Of a DNA stretch of 64,000 nucleotides, positions 7,354 to 16,844 are shown piece after piece. Below the pieces are notes generated by a model that was not told where the DNA came from, did no database searches, and saw only the letters and a list, made by a program, of their open reading frames with translations. The DNA lies in NCBI GenBank assembly GCA_947503965.1, contig CANNFU010000002.1, forward strand, positions 124,001 to 188,000, given 5' to 3'. Every line of letters begins with the position of its first letter. Within the stretch, counting starts at the first letter, position 1. The translations under genes were made by a program, and so were the position numbers. This DNA is from an uncultured Paracoccaceae bacterium. Lineage in GTDB: Bacteria; Pseudomonadota; Alphaproteobacteria; Rhodobacterales; Rhodobacteraceae.

Positions 7354-8823
7354 CTAGCCCTCGTATTTATCCGCGATCAGCCGGTTCAGCGCCATCACAC
7401 CCCAGCCGGTCGCACCCGCTGGTGCAAGGGCCGTCTCTTTTTTCACGCTGGCCGTGCCTGCGATATCCAGGTGGCACCACGGCACATCCTCTTTCACAAA
7501 GCGCTGCAGAAACTGCGCGGCGGTGATAGAGCCCGCATTGCGACCGCCTATATTCTTCATGTCGGCAATACGTGATTTCAGCAACTCGTCATAAGCCGGG
7601 GCCATGGGCAGACGCCATGCCCCCTCTCCTTCCGCCTTGGCGGCTTTCAGAAACGCATCGCTCAGATCGTCCGAGTTCGAAAAGACGCCCGCATTCTCGT
7701 GGCCCAATGCCACCAGAATAGCCCCTGTCAGCGTCGCCAGATTGATTATACCCACCGGTTTGAACCGCTCTTGCGTGTACCAAAGCACATCGGCCAGCAC
7801 CAAACGGCCTTCGGCATCGGTGTTGATGATCTCGACCGTGTCACCTTTCATGGATTTCACAACATCGCCGGGGCGGGTCGCGGTGCCGGATGGCATGTTC
7901 TCGACCAGCCCCACAAGGCCCACGACATTCGCCTTGGCCTTACGCAGGGCCAACGTGCGCATGACACCGGCCACAACACCGGCACCGCCCATGTCCATGG
8001 TCATATCTTCCATGCCAGCCGCCGGTTTCAGGCTGATCCCGCCGGTGTCAAAAACCACGCCCTTGCCCACCAGCGCGAATGGCGCATCGCCATTTTTGCC
8101 ACCATTCCACGACATCACGACAACTTTTGACGGGCTGGCCGACCCCTGCCCCACGCTCAGCAGCGTGCGCATGCCCAGCTTGGCCAATGCGTCCTCTTCC
8201 AGGATTTCAACCTCAAGCCCCAATTCCTGCATCGCGGCCAGACGGGCGGCGAAATCATCGGTCGTCAGCACATTGGCCGGTTCATTGGTCAGATCGCGGG
8301 TGAAGAACACGCCTTCGGCAATCGCAGCCATGGGGGCGGCGGATTTCGCGACCTCCTCAGGCTTGGACACCATGAAGGTTACCGCACCTGCGGGCTTTTT
8401 CTCATCCGTTTTGTGGGTGTCAAAATTGTAGGCCCGCAACGCCAAGCCCAACGCGATGTTATCCGCGCGGTTGATGGTCCCAGCAAGCACCAGCAGATCC
8501 TTGTTCCCCTGCACCTTCGCCAACTGCGCGCCTGCTTTCCGAGCCTCTTGACTGGACGGGCGGCGGGGCAGTTTGACCACACAGACGGCATCGGCAGCCA
8601 TGCCTGCCGGATAGGCCATGGTCGACACGTCGGCCGACGCCATCTTTTCAAACGCCTCGCTTGCGACGAACCGCTCCAGCGCCTTCTTCGTCAAACGGTT
8701 CACGCGCCGCGCCCCGGCATCCAGTCGCGCATCATCCGCAACAAACACAACCACCTTGCCCGCGGCATCGGCGACGACGTCAAGATCAACCTCTTTAAAC
8801 TGGATTTCTGCTGGCGTGGTCAT
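7354..8823 (-). CDS. pepA: Leucyl aminopeptidase (M17 family)
   Basis: A 489-residue cytosolic exopeptidase. The M17 signature Asn-Thr-Asp-Ala-Glu-Gly-Arg-Leu is present near residue 335, along with Gly-Lys-Gly-Val-Val-Phe-Asp-Thr-Gly-Gly and the metal ligands expected for two divalent ions. The N-terminal domain is the usual macro-like regulatory domain. Length is normal. The gene is divergent from lptF and is followed without gap by holC. Besides peptide turnover, PepA in other bacteria also binds DNA in site-specific recombination; whether that applies here is unknown. Confidence 0.95.
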   Translation of the reverse strand: MTTPAEIQFKEVDLDVVADAAGKVVVFVADDARLDAGARRVNRLTKKALERFVASEAFEKMASADVSTMAYPAGMAADAVCVVKLPRRPSSQEARKAGAQLAKVQGNKDLLVLAGTINRADNIALGLALRAYNFDTHKTDEKKPAGAVTFMVSKPEEVAKSAAPMAAIAEGVFFTRDLTNEPANVLTTDDFAARLAAMQELGLEVEILEEDALAKLGMRTLLSVGQGSASPSKVVVMSWNGGKNGDAPFALVGKGVVFDTGGISLKPAAGMEDMTMDMGGAGVVAGVMRTLALRKAKANVVGLVGLVENMPSGTATRPGDVVKSMKGDTVEIINTDAEGRLVLADVLWYTQERFKPVGIINLATLTGAILVALGHENAGVFSNSDDLSDAFLKAAKAEGEGAWRLPMAPAYDELLKSRIADMKNIGGRNAGSITAAQFLQRFVKEDVPWCHLDIAGTASVKKETALAPAGATGWGVMALNRLIADKYEG

Positions 8824-8964
8824 GGGAGCTCCTTCAAGGTCAATCTATGTTTGCGCAATAGGTAGCCCGCGCCATTGATAATGACCAGATAGCTGTTCAA
8901 TCCGCCGCACCAATCGGCTAGCTTGCGCGAAAGCAACACGGGCATCTGAACAAAGGACAGGTCA

Positions 8965-10095
8965 TTGGCGCGATTTGACAGATATATGCTGTCACAACTG
9001 ATGGTCCTGTTTGGATTTTTCAGTCTGGTTCTGGTGCTGATCTACTGGATCAACCGGGCCGTGGTATTGTTCGATCAGCTGATCGCCGATGGGCAATCGG
9101 CCACCGTGTTTATTGAATTTACAGCCCTCACGCTGCCTAGCGTGATGCGGCTGGCGCTGCCTTTGGCCGCGTTTGCGGCAGCCGTTTATGTGACCAACCG
9201 GATGACAACGGAATCCGAACTGGTCGTTGTGCAGGCAACTGGTTTCTCGGCCTTTCGGCTGGCGCGTCCGGTTTTGTATTTCGGCTTGATCGTGACGCTG
9301 TTGATGTCGCTTCTGATGCACTTTCTTGTCCCGATGAGCCGGGCACAATACGATCAGCGGCTTGCCGATATATCGCAAAGCATCACGGCGCGGCTTCTGA
9401 CCGAAGGGCAGTTTATCGAACCGGTCAACGGGGTCACGTTCTACATCCGCGAAATCACACCGGCGGGCGAATTGCAGGATATCTTTCTGTCCGACACGCG
9501 CAGCGCCGAGGAACATGTCACCTACACGGCATCCCAAGCCTATCTTGTGCGCGACAACAATGAAACGCAGCTCGTCATGATTGATGGCATGGTCCAGAAC
9601 CTGCGACTGAACGATAACCGGCTTTTCACCACCGCATTCGTAGATTTTGCCTATAATATCGGCGGCCTGATCAATGAGCAGCGTGACGTGGGACGCAAGG
9701 CCGCGCATCTGTCTACATGGGAATTACTGAACCCGACGCCTGAATTGCAAGCCGAAACACGGCAATCGGCAGCGCGGCTTCTGTCACGTGGCCATGACCG
9801 GATCAATCAGGCACTATTGGGGACGGTCGCCGCCCTCCTTGGGTTTGCGACACTGCTGATCGGCAACTTCAGCCGCTTCGGCGTCTGGCGCCAGATCATC
9901 GCGGCGATCTTTCTGATCGTGGTGGTCAAAGCGATCGAAACTGCCGGACTGAACGTATCGCGCAGCGATGAAAACCTTTGGTTTGCCACCTACCTGCCCA
10001 GCATCGCAGGCTTTGCGATTGTAGGCTTTCTTTTGTTCTGGGCCGGTCGGCCCAACCTGTTCAAACGTCGGATCAAGGATACCGCGCCCGCATGA
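8965..10095 (+). CDS. lptF: Lipopolysaccharide export permease LptF
   Basis: A 376-residue inner-membrane protein with six membrane helices (three N-terminal, three C-terminal) around a periplasmic beta-jellyroll, as in the YjgP/YjgQ family. The start is a TTG at 8965 after GGACAGG; the next ATG at 8986 would cut off the conserved Arg-Phe-Asp-Arg-Tyr start. LptF and LptG form the membrane part of the LptB2FG transporter that extracts LPS and passes it to the LptC-A-D bridge. It is first of a chain of overlapping genes ending in rsmA. Confidence 0.95.
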   Translation: MARFDRYMLSQLMVLFGFFSLVLVLIYWINRAVVLFDQLIADGQSATVFIEFTALTLPSVMRLALPLAAFAAAVYVTNRMTTESELVVVQATGFSAFRLARPVLYFGLIVTLLMSLLMHFLVPMSRAQYDQRLADISQSITARLLTEGQFIEPVNGVTFYIREITPAGELQDIFLSDTRSAEEHVTYTASQAYLVRDNNETQLVMIDGMVQNLRLNDNRLFTTAFVDFAYNIGGLINEQRDVGRKAAHLSTWELLNPTPELQAETRQSAARLLSRGHDRINQALLGTVAALLGFATLLIGNFSRFGVWRQIIAAIFLIVVVKAIETAGLNVSRSDENLWFATYLPSIAGFAIVGFLLFWAGRPNLFKRRIKDTAPA

Positions 10096-11186
10096 TCCTG
10101 CATCGCTATTTTGCCCGCCGTTTTCTGATGACCTTTCTGGGGGTCTTTGCGGTGTTCCTTCTGATCATGATGTTCATCGACCTGACCGAGCAGTTCAGAC
10201 GCTATGGCCGGTCCGAGGCAAGCACGCTCGAAATCGTGACACTGACATTGCTGAACATTCCACAAGGCATCTATCGCATTCTGCCATTGATCATGATCCT
10301 GGCAACCATTGCGCTTTTTCTGGGGCTGTCCCGCTCGTCCGAAATGGTCGTGACGCGGGCCGCCGGGCGATCGGCCTTGCGCGCGCTGGCGTCGCCGTTG
10401 GCTGTAGCGTTGGCCCTGGGCGTGCTGGCGGTCGCCATCCTGAACCCGATCGTGGCCAGCACATCCAAGGAATACGAGACGCGCGGCGGCGCATTGCGCG
10501 GCGACAGCTCGGTGTTGTCCATTGGATCATCGGGGTTGTGGCTGCGGCAAGGCAACGCCAGCGGGCAGACCGTCATTCGCGCGCAAAGTGCCAATCTTGA
10601 TGGCACGCGCCTGACAGATGTGACGTTCATCGCCTTCACCCCACAAGGCAAACCCGTCAGACGGATTGATGCGGAAACCGCAACGCTCACCTCTGGCGCC
10701 TGGCAGTTGACCACTGCCAAGGAATGGATGCTGGATCAGGACACGGTGCCAGAGGCGAACGCGACCGTGCATCCCGCGCTCGCCGTGCCATCAACACTGA
10801 CGCCCGACCAGATCCGGGACAGCTTTGGCACGCCATCGTCCATCCCAATATGGGAGCTGCCTGCCTTTATCGACCGGTTAAAAACCGCAGGTTTTTCGGC
10901 GCAACGTCATCTTGTCTGGTTTCACACCGAACTGGCGCTTCCCGCCTTTCTGGTATCGATGGTGATGATCGGGGCCAGCTTTACGCTGCGCCATCAGCGT
11001 GGTGGCCGGACGGGCATGATGGTGATGTTTGCAATCATTCTTGCCTTTGTCATTTACTTCATCCGCAACTTCGCGCTGGTGCTGGGCGAAAATGGGCAAT
11101 TGCCCGCGATCCTTGCGGCATGGGCACCGCCGCTGGCCGCAATCGGATTGTCGATGGGCATCTTGTTGCATAACGAGGACGGGTGA
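10092..11186 (+). CDS. lptG: Lipopolysaccharide export permease LptG
   Basis: A 364-residue paralogue of LptF with the same six-helix plus jellyroll layout (Ile-Leu-His-Arg-Tyr-Phe-Ala-Arg-Arg-Phe start). Its ATG overlaps the lptF stop as ATGA. An in-frame start further upstream is ignored because it would lie inside lptF. It pairs with LptF and the ATPase LptB, which is not in this window. Confidence 0.95.
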   Translation: MILHRYFARRFLMTFLGVFAVFLLIMMFIDLTEQFRRYGRSEASTLEIVTLTLLNIPQGIYRILPLIMILATIALFLGLSRSSEMVVTRAAGRSALRALASPLAVALALGVLAVAILNPIVASTSKEYETRGGALRGDSSVLSIGSSGLWLRQGNASGQTVIRAQSANLDGTRLTDVTFIAFTPQGKPVRRIDAETATLTSGAWQLTTAKEWMLDQDTVPEANATVHPALAVPSTLTPDQIRDSFGTPSSIPIWELPAFIDRLKTAGFSAQRHLVWFHTELALPAFLVSMVMIGASFTLRHQRGGRTGMMVMFAIILAFVIYFIRNFALVLGENGQLPAILAAWAPPLAAIGLSMGILLHNEDG

Positions 11187-13285
11187 TGCGGCAGCTTTGT
11201 CTGTTACTTGTCCTGCTGTGGCCCGGTCTGGCCCTGGCCCAGGGGGCCGCAACGCTGATCGCCGACAGCGTCACCCTAAACGACCAGCAACAACTGGTCG
11301 CCACCGGCAATATCGAAGTGCTTTACCTTGGCGACAGCCTCAGCGCGCGTCAGATCATCTATGATCGGCCAAGCGATCAGCTGTTCATCGAAGGTCCGAT
11401 TGTCATCCGCACCGCCGATGGCACAGTGCTGACAGCAGATCGGGCGACACTTGATCCGACGCTGGAAAACGGGATCTTGCAAGGTGCGCGGATCGTGCTG
11501 GACCAGCAATTGCAACTGGCCGCCAATCAGATCGAGCGGAGCGAGGGACGCTACGCACAGCTTTACAAATCCGCGGCCACATCATGCCGGGTGTGCGGCG
11601 ACAAGCCACCTTTGTGGGAAATCCGCGCCGAGCGGGTAGTGCATGACACGCTGGAACGGCAACTTTATTTTACCAACGCCACCTTCCATGTGCGCGGCGT
11701 GCCTTTGGTATGGATCCCCCGCATGCGGTTACCCGATCCGACCCTGGACCGGGCCACCGGCTTTCTGGAACCTGACCAACGCGTTTCATCGCAATTGGGC
11801 ACCGGAGTGATGGTGCCTTATTTCATCACGCTGGGCGATCATGCAGATATCACTGTCGCACCTTATCTTTCGCCTGAAACGCGGACGCTGGAACTGATCT
11901 ACAGACAGGCCTTTGTGAATGGGCGTCTCCAGGTCGAAGGCGCAGGCAGCGATGACACGCTTGAGAGCAAAAACCGGTCTTACCTTTTCGCCGAAGGGAA
12001 TTTCGCGCTAGCAAACGACATCCAGCTGACTTTTGACATCGAGGCGGTCAGCGACCGCGCCTATCTGCTTGATTACGGCTATTCCGACAAGGACCGGCTC
12101 GATAGCGCCATCAGCCTGCTGCGCGTCACTGACACAACGCTCGCGCAGACGCGGCTGACCTACTACCAGACCTTGCGTGAAGACGAATCCAACTCATCGC
12201 TTCCGCCGATCATCGCCGATCTCCGGTACCAAAGGCGACTCCGACCATCCTTGGGCGGCACACTTACCTTGGAAGGCAGCATGGACACCGTTTACCGGTT
12301 CAGCGACGCGGATGGTGACAACGGGCGGGATATTACCCGCGCCGGGGCAAACGCCGCCTGGCAAGACAGCTGGGTGCTGCCCGCAGGCGTCATCGGCAGC
12401 GTGCAGTCAGTGGTCCGTGGTGAAATCTACAGTATCGAAGACGATACGGAATTCCCCGGAACCGATCTGCGGATCGCCCCCGGCATCAGTGGCACGTTGC
12501 GCTGGCCATTGGGCCGCGCTGGCGCAACCGGCACACAACATCTGATTGAACCCACCATCAGCGCCAGCTGGTCCGACAGCTTTGGCGGCATTCCCCCGAA
12601 TGAAGACAGTACCCGCAGTGAACTGGACCCGGGCAATCTGTTCGATCTGTCACGCTTTGCTGGTGATGACGTTGTCGAAACCGGCCAGCAAGTGGCAGCA
12701 GGGATCAGCTGGACACGCATCGGCGGACTCGGGACGACATCCACATTGTCTTTCGGACGTATCCTGCGCAGCGAGGCCGAGCCGGAATTCACCCCGTCAT
12801 CGGGGCTTGATGAAAAGCTGTCAGACTGGCTGCTGGGTGGGCAGCTGATCATTCCGGGTGGTTTTCTGCTCGACGCGCGCGGGCTGGTGGATGACACGAC
12901 GGGCCTGAACCGCGCAGATGCCCGTGTCGCGTGGCAAAATGAAAAAATCTCGCTTGATGCTTCCTATATCTGGCAAAGCGCCGATGACAGCGAAGACCAG
13001 CCCGAAACAATCTCTGAATGGACCTTCGATGCGGGCTTCGAATTGAGCGCGGCGTGGTCGCTGGAACTGGATGCACGCTATGACGTGGCCGCCGACAGGC
13101 CTGTGCGTGCCGGGATCGGTCTGGAATGGCGAAACGAATGCGTGAGCATCGACGTTTCCGCCTCGCGCCGGTATACGTCTTCCGATACGGTTGAACCTAC
13201 GACAGATTTAAGGATAAGCGGCTCTGTAACGGGTTTTTCGGCGGGCCGCGCCAGTGGCGGTCTTGCCGCTGGCTGTAGAAACTAA
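11186..13285 (+). CDS. lptD: LPS-assembly outer-membrane protein LptD
   Basis: About 699 residues. The start is the ATG at 11186, which overlaps the lptG stop as TGATG; a GTG at 11183 is a possible alternative. A signal peptide ends near Ala-Leu-Ala-Gln. An OstA-like beta-jellyroll (about residues 25-150) and a C-terminal 26-strand barrel domain follow. Cysteines lie at a Cys-Arg-Val-Cys pair (about 132-135) and near the C-terminus, giving possible inter-domain disulfides as in LptD of other bacteria. It inserts LPS into the outer leaflet. It is followed by a SurA-type chaperone, which assists LptD folding. Confidence 0.95.
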   Translation: MRQLCLLLVLLWPGLALAQGAATLIADSVTLNDQQQLVATGNIEVLYLGDSLSARQIIYDRPSDQLFIEGPIVIRTADGTVLTADRATLDPTLENGILQGARIVLDQQLQLAANQIERSEGRYAQLYKSAATSCRVCGDKPPLWEIRAERVVHDTLERQLYFTNATFHVRGVPLVWIPRMRLPDPTLDRATGFLEPDQRVSSQLGTGVMVPYFITLGDHADITVAPYLSPETRTLELIYRQAFVNGRLQVEGAGSDDTLESKNRSYLFAEGNFALANDIQLTFDIEAVSDRAYLLDYGYSDKDRLDSAISLLRVTDTTLAQTRLTYYQTLREDESNSSLPPIIADLRYQRRLRPSLGGTLTLEGSMDTVYRFSDADGDNGRDITRAGANAAWQDSWVLPAGVIGSVQSVVRGEIYSIEDDTEFPGTDLRIAPGISGTLRWPLGRAGATGTQHLIEPTISASWSDSFGGIPPNEDSTRSELDPGNLFDLSRFAGDDVVETGQQVAAGISWTRIGGLGTTSTLSFGRILRSEAEPEFTPSSGLDEKLSDWLLGGQLIIPGGFLLDARGLVDDTTGLNRADARVAWQNEKISLDASYIWQSADDSEDQPETISEWTFDAGFELSAAWSLELDARYDVAADRPVRAGIGLEWRNECVSIDVSASRRYTSSDTVEPTTDLRISGSVTGFSAGRASGGLAAGCRN

Positions 13286-13303
13286 TTGAAGACGAGGATC
13301 AGC

Positions 13304-14521
13304 ATGCGTGCTTTTCGGTTGATGGGTGCCCTTTTGGCAATGCTCGGAACCATCGGGGTTGGATCAACAGGTCTTGCCCAAGGGCAACTGACGCCGGTTA
13401 TCACCGTCAACGACCGGGTGATCACACAATTCGAACTGTCACAACGTGTCCGGCTGCTTGATTTATTCGGCACCGCAGGCAATCTGAACGAACTTGCACG
13501 CGAAGGGCTGATCGAAGACCGGCTGAAGCAGCAAGAGATGGAGCGTGTGGGCCTGCGCATCTCGGATGCGGCACTGCAATCCGCGCTTGAGGAATTTGCA
13601 CAGCGCGGAGACATGTCCCTTGGTCAATTCCAGCAGATGCTGGCACAAAACGGGATCGACCTGAGCACCTTGCGCGATTACGTAGAGGTCGGCGTTAGCT
13701 GGCGCGATTACGTGCGCGCACGCTTCGGGCGCGAGGTAAATATCACCGATGCAGAAGTCGAACGCGCCATTGCCAGCCGGGGCACCGCCACGACCGAGTT
13801 GCAGGTCCTGTTGAACGAGATCATCATCGCGGCCCCCCCGGACCGCGCGGCACGCGCACAGGAAGTGGCTGAGCTGATTTCCGGTTTTCGCACATTTGCC
13901 GAATTCGAAGACGCCGCGCGTCAGGTATCCGCGCTGCCCTCACGCGAAAATGGCGGACGGCTAGGCTGGTTGCCAATTGACAATTATCCACCGCAAATCC
14001 AATCCATCATACTTGATTTGCAAACGGGTGAAGTCACCGACCCGATCAACATTCCCAATGGCATAGCGCTGTTCCAATTGCGTGGTAAACGCGAGGCGGC
14101 ACGCCCCACGGCCGCCCCGGTCAGCATTGATTATGCCGCATATTACATCCCCGGCGGACGCTCTGCCGCTGCGCTGCAAGCGGCGGCAAATGTCCGCAAC
14201 CGTGTCGATACTTGCGATGACCTTTATGGTATCGCCCAAGGCCAACGGCCCGAGATACTTGATCGCATGTCGCTTGCACCGTCCGAGATTTCAGGCGACA
14301 TCGCGCTGGAGCTGGCCCGGCTTGATCCCGGAGAGGTTTCAACCAACCTGACACGCGATAACGGCAACACACTTGTCTTTTTGATGTTGTGCGAACGGGT
14401 GAACGCCGGTGCGGGCAACACCGATCCGGATGCGGTACGCAATCAGCTTCGCAGCCAGCGGCTTGCGGCATTGGCAGATGCGTTGCTGGCAGATCTGCGC
14501 GCCTCTGCCGTTATCCGATGA
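13304..14521 (+). CDS. surA: SurA-like periplasmic peptidyl-prolyl isomerase/chaperone
   Basis: About 405 residues from the ATG at 13304, six bases after GAGG; a TTG at 13286 is in frame but less likely. A signal peptide is cleaved near Leu-Ala-Gln. A SurA N-terminal chaperone domain follows (Val-Asn-Asp-Arg-Val-Ile-Thr-Gln-Phe-Glu-Leu), then one parvulin-type domain at about residues 165-265 (Asn-Gly-Gly-Arg-Leu-Gly-Trp-Leu) and a C-terminal helical part. It escorts outer-membrane proteins, including LptD encoded just upstream. Confidence 0.9.
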   Translation: MRAFRLMGALLAMLGTIGVGSTGLAQGQLTPVITVNDRVITQFELSQRVRLLDLFGTAGNLNELAREGLIEDRLKQQEMERVGLRISDAALQSALEEFAQRGDMSLGQFQQMLAQNGIDLSTLRDYVEVGVSWRDYVRARFGREVNITDAEVERAIASRGTATTELQVLLNEIIIAAPPDRAARAQEVAELISGFRTFAEFEDAARQVSALPSRENGGRLGWLPIDNYPPQIQSIILDLQTGEVTDPINIPNGIALFQLRGKREAARPTAAPVSIDYAAYYIPGGRSAAALQAAANVRNRVDTCDDLYGIAQGQRPEILDRMSLAPSEISGDIALELARLDPGEVSTNLTRDNGNTLVFLMLCERVNAGAGNTDPDAVRNQLRSQRLAALADALLADLRASAVIR

Positions 14522-15489
14522 GACTGAAACCCATCGCGATCAGCTGCGGCGAACCTGCCGGGATTGGGCCCGAAATTGCAGCCACCGCATGGAAGCGCCT
14601 GCACGGCGACCTGCCCCTGATCTGGATCGGCGACCCAAGGCATCTGCCTGCCGACCTGCCCGTGCAACTGGTCGAAAATGGCGATCAGGCCGCACAAGTC
14701 AGCCGGACCGCCCTGCCCGTTCTGGCGCAAGATTTCAGCGGGCCTGCCACACCCGGCACACCGAACCCGGCCCACGCGCAAGGCGTCATCGACGCCATCG
14801 CAACCGGCGTTGATCTGGTGCGGCAAGGTCAGGCCAGCGCGCTATGCACCGCGCCCATCCACAAGGCTGCCCTGATCGACGGGGCGGACTTCGCCTATCC
14901 GGGGCATACCGAATATCTTGCAGCCCTCGCCGACACGGACCGTGTTGTGATGATGCTGGCTTGCGATGATCTGCGGGTCGTCCCGACGACCATCCATATC
15001 CCGGTCGCGGATATCCCGGGCAAACTGACCGCCAGCCTGCTGACTGACACGATTTTGATCACGCATGCAGCCCTGCGGCGCGATTTCGGTATCGACCAGC
15101 CGCGCATCGCAGTGGCCGGGTTGAACCCGCATGCGGGGGAAGATGGCAAAATGGGGATGGAAGAGATCGACATGATCACCCCCGTCCTGAACGCGCTGCG
15201 CGAAGAGGGGGTCGATCTGCAGGGGCCGATGTCCGCCGACACCATGTTCCACGCAGGCGCGCGCGCCCATTACGATGTGGCCGTCTGCATGTATCACGAT
15301 CAAGCACTGATCCCGATCAAGACGCTCGATTTTTCCGGCGGCGTGAACATCACGTTGGGGCTGCCTTTCATTCGTACCTCGCCCGATCACGGCACTGCTT
15401 TTGACATCGCAGGGCAAGGCAAGGCCGACGCCACCTCGATGATCGCCGCCATTCGCATGGCTGCGCAAATGGCCGAAAAACGCGGATGA
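14518..15489 (+). CDS. pdxA: 4-hydroxythreonine-4-phosphate dehydrogenase
   Basis: A 323-residue cytosolic enzyme of pyridoxal phosphate synthesis. The start [15 protein letters not shown], the central Thr-Ala-Pro-Ile-His-Lys and the C-terminal [10 protein letters not shown] are the PdxA hallmarks, including the His residues that bind zinc. The ATG overlaps the surA stop as ATGA; an upstream in-frame ATG at 14389 lies well inside surA and is rejected. The lptD-surA-pdxA-rsmA order is conserved across proteobacteria. Confidence 0.95.
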   Translation: MRLKPIAISCGEPAGIGPEIAATAWKRLHGDLPLIWIGDPRHLPADLPVQLVENGDQAAQVSRTALPVLAQDFSGPATPGTPNPAHAQGVIDAIATGVDLVRQGQASALCTAPIHKAALIDGADFAYPGHTEYLAALADTDRVVMMLACDDLRVVPTTIHIPVADIPGKLTASLLTDTILITHAALRRDFGIDQPRIAVAGLNPHAGEDGKMGMEEIDMITPVLNALREEGVDLQGPMSADTMFHAGARAHYDVAVCMYHDQALIPIKTLDFSGGVNITLGLPFIRTSPDHGTAFDIAGQGKADATSMIAAIRMAAQMAEKRG

Positions 15490-16328
15490 GCGGGATCGAC
15501 AGCCTGCCACCCCTGCGCGAAGTCATCGCAAAACATGACCTCGCCGCAAAAAAATCACTGGGCCAGAACTTCCTGCTCGACCTGAACCTGACCGCCAAAG
15601 TTGCACGGCTGGCAGGGGACCTGACCCAATGCGATGTGCTCGAAATCGGTCCCGGCCCGGGCGGGCTGACACGCGGGCTTCTGGCCGAAGGGGCGCGCCG
15701 GGTGCTCGCCATCGAAAAAGATCCCCGCTGCATGCCTGCCCTTGCCGGAATCGCCGCCGCCTATCCCGGCAGGCTGCACGCCATCAACGGTGACGCGCTG
15801 ACCGTGAACCCGCTGGAGCATCTGTCAAAACCCATCAAGATCGCCGCTAACCTGCCCTACAATGTCGGCACCGAACTGCTCGTGCGCTGGCTGACCCCGC
15901 CCGAATGGCCGCCCTTCTGGGACAGCCTGACACTGATGTTCCAACGGGAAGTGGCACAAAGGATCGTGGCGGCACCGGGTAGCAAAGCCTACGGACGGCT
16001 GGCACTGCTCGCCCAATGGCGCACGGACCCCAAGATCGTGATGGACCTGCCGCCCGAGGCGTTCAACCCACCGCCCAAAGTCAACTCTGCCGTGGTGCAC
16101 CTGACCGCCCTGCCCGCCCCACGCTACCCCGCCGACCCCGGCACCCTGAACAAGGTTGTCGCTGCCGCGTTCAACCAGCGCCGCAAAATGCTGCGCTCCG
16201 CACTCAAATCCGTCAGCCCTGAAATCGAGGACCACCTGACCGCCGCCGGGATCAAACCCACAGAACGGGGGGAACAGGTCGATTTGGAAGCGTTCTGCGC
16301 ATTGGCCCGCAGCCTGCATAAGAGCTGA
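15486..16328 (+). CDS. rsmA: 16S rRNA (adenine1518/1519-N6)-dimethyltransferase
   Basis: A 280-residue KsgA/RsmA. Motifs: Lys-Lys-Ser-Leu-Gly-Gln-Asn-Phe-Leu at the start, SAM loop Glu-Ile-Gly-Pro-Gly-Pro-Gly-Gly, and the catalytic Asn-Leu-Pro-Tyr-Asn motif. It dimethylates two adjacent adenines near the 3' end of 16S rRNA late in 30S assembly. It overlaps pdxA as ATGA and ends the lptF operon. Its last ~99 nt have a decayed second copy 418 bp downstream (16747-16844), which suggests that the current 3' end was replaced by recombination. Confidence 0.95.
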   Translation: MSGIDSLPPLREVIAKHDLAAKKSLGQNFLLDLNLTAKVARLAGDLTQCDVLEIGPGPGGLTRGLLAEGARRVLAIEKDPRCMPALAGIAAAYPGRLHAINGDALTVNPLEHLSKPIKIAANLPYNVGTELLVRWLTPPEWPPFWDSLTLMFQREVAQRIVAAPGSKAYGRLALLAQWRTDPKIVMDLPPEAFNPPPKVNSAVVHLTALPAPRYPADPGTLNKVVAAAFNQRRKMLRSALKSVSPEIEDHLTAAGIKPTERGEQVDLEAFCALARSLHKS

Positions 16329-16459
16329 TCCGGCAATCGCAGCGGAATACCGCTTGGTTGCGCACGCAATAATTGACACAAAAGATCAACATATGGCCCT
16401 ATAGCATTGTTCCGTATTGATTTTGCTTCGTTTGAAACCTTCAAAATGGATAATTTGCT

Positions 16460-16609
16460 ATGAAAAAACTACTCACAGTCACCACCTTTTCCGCCCTGCT
16501 TCTGGGGGCTGGAACTGCATCCGCAGGAGGTGGAGACGACTTGGAAATGATCTGTGGCTCAAGCAGTTCAGGAGCTTGGGTTTGCGTCATCATGGGGATC
16601 GACCCTTAA
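16460..16609 (+). CDS. Small secreted two-cysteine peptide (49 residues)
   Basis: A 49-residue frame, ATG 16460, TAA 16607-16609. The N-terminus is a textbook signal peptide: Met-Lys-Lys, a hydrophobic core and cleavage after Ala-Ser-Ala near residue 22. The mature part is about 27 residues, starts Gly-Gly-Gly-Asp-Asp and has two Cys (32 and 42) around Gly-Ser-Ser-Ser-Ser-Gly-Ala-Trp-Val, so one disulfide is possible. A clear intrinsic terminator follows 21 bp after the stop. A TTGACA lies about 90 bp upstream, but a matching -10 is doubtful. No homologous family is recognised. It lies within the island bracketed by the two rsmA 3' ends. Confidence 0.6.
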   Translation: MKKLLTVTTFSALLLGAGTASAGGGDDLEMICGSSSSGAWVCVIMGIDP

Positions 16610-16629
16610 ACCAACGCAGCACTCTCCCC

Positions 16630-16658
16630 AAAAGGCACCTCCGATGGGGTGCCTTTTT
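16630..16658 (+). terminator. Intrinsic terminator after the small secreted peptide gene
   Basis: AAAAGGCACC pairs with GGTGCCTTTT over an 8-base loop, and a T-run follows. The A-rich left flank makes it work in both directions in principle, but only the plus strand has a gene ending here. Confidence 0.85.
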
Positions 16659-16746
16659 ATGTATCAACCCAGCGGTGTCGCCTTATCTTTCCGTTGATAA
16701 TCGAGCTATCCCGGACGGTACGTAAGCCATCGGCCCTGACATCTAA

Positions 16747-16844
16747 GACCACCGCCCGCCGCTGGGATCAAGCCCACCGAACGGGCCGAACAGATCGATC
16801 TGGAGGCGTTCTGCGCGCTCGCACGATCGCTCGAAGCGCCCTGA
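16747..16844 (+). pseudogene. Decayed duplicate of the rsmA 3' end
   Basis: This 98-base segment aligns to the final 99 bases of rsmA (16230-16328). Read in the rsmA frame after a one-base deletion near its start it gives Gly-Ile-Lys-Pro-Thr-Glu-Arg, then [15 protein letters not shown] and TGA. Intact rsmA has almost the same residues at the same place. There is no start codon or upstream rsmA sequence. It is best explained as the displaced original end of rsmA, left behind when a segment carrying a new rsmA end and the small peptide gene was inserted. Confidence 0.8.
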
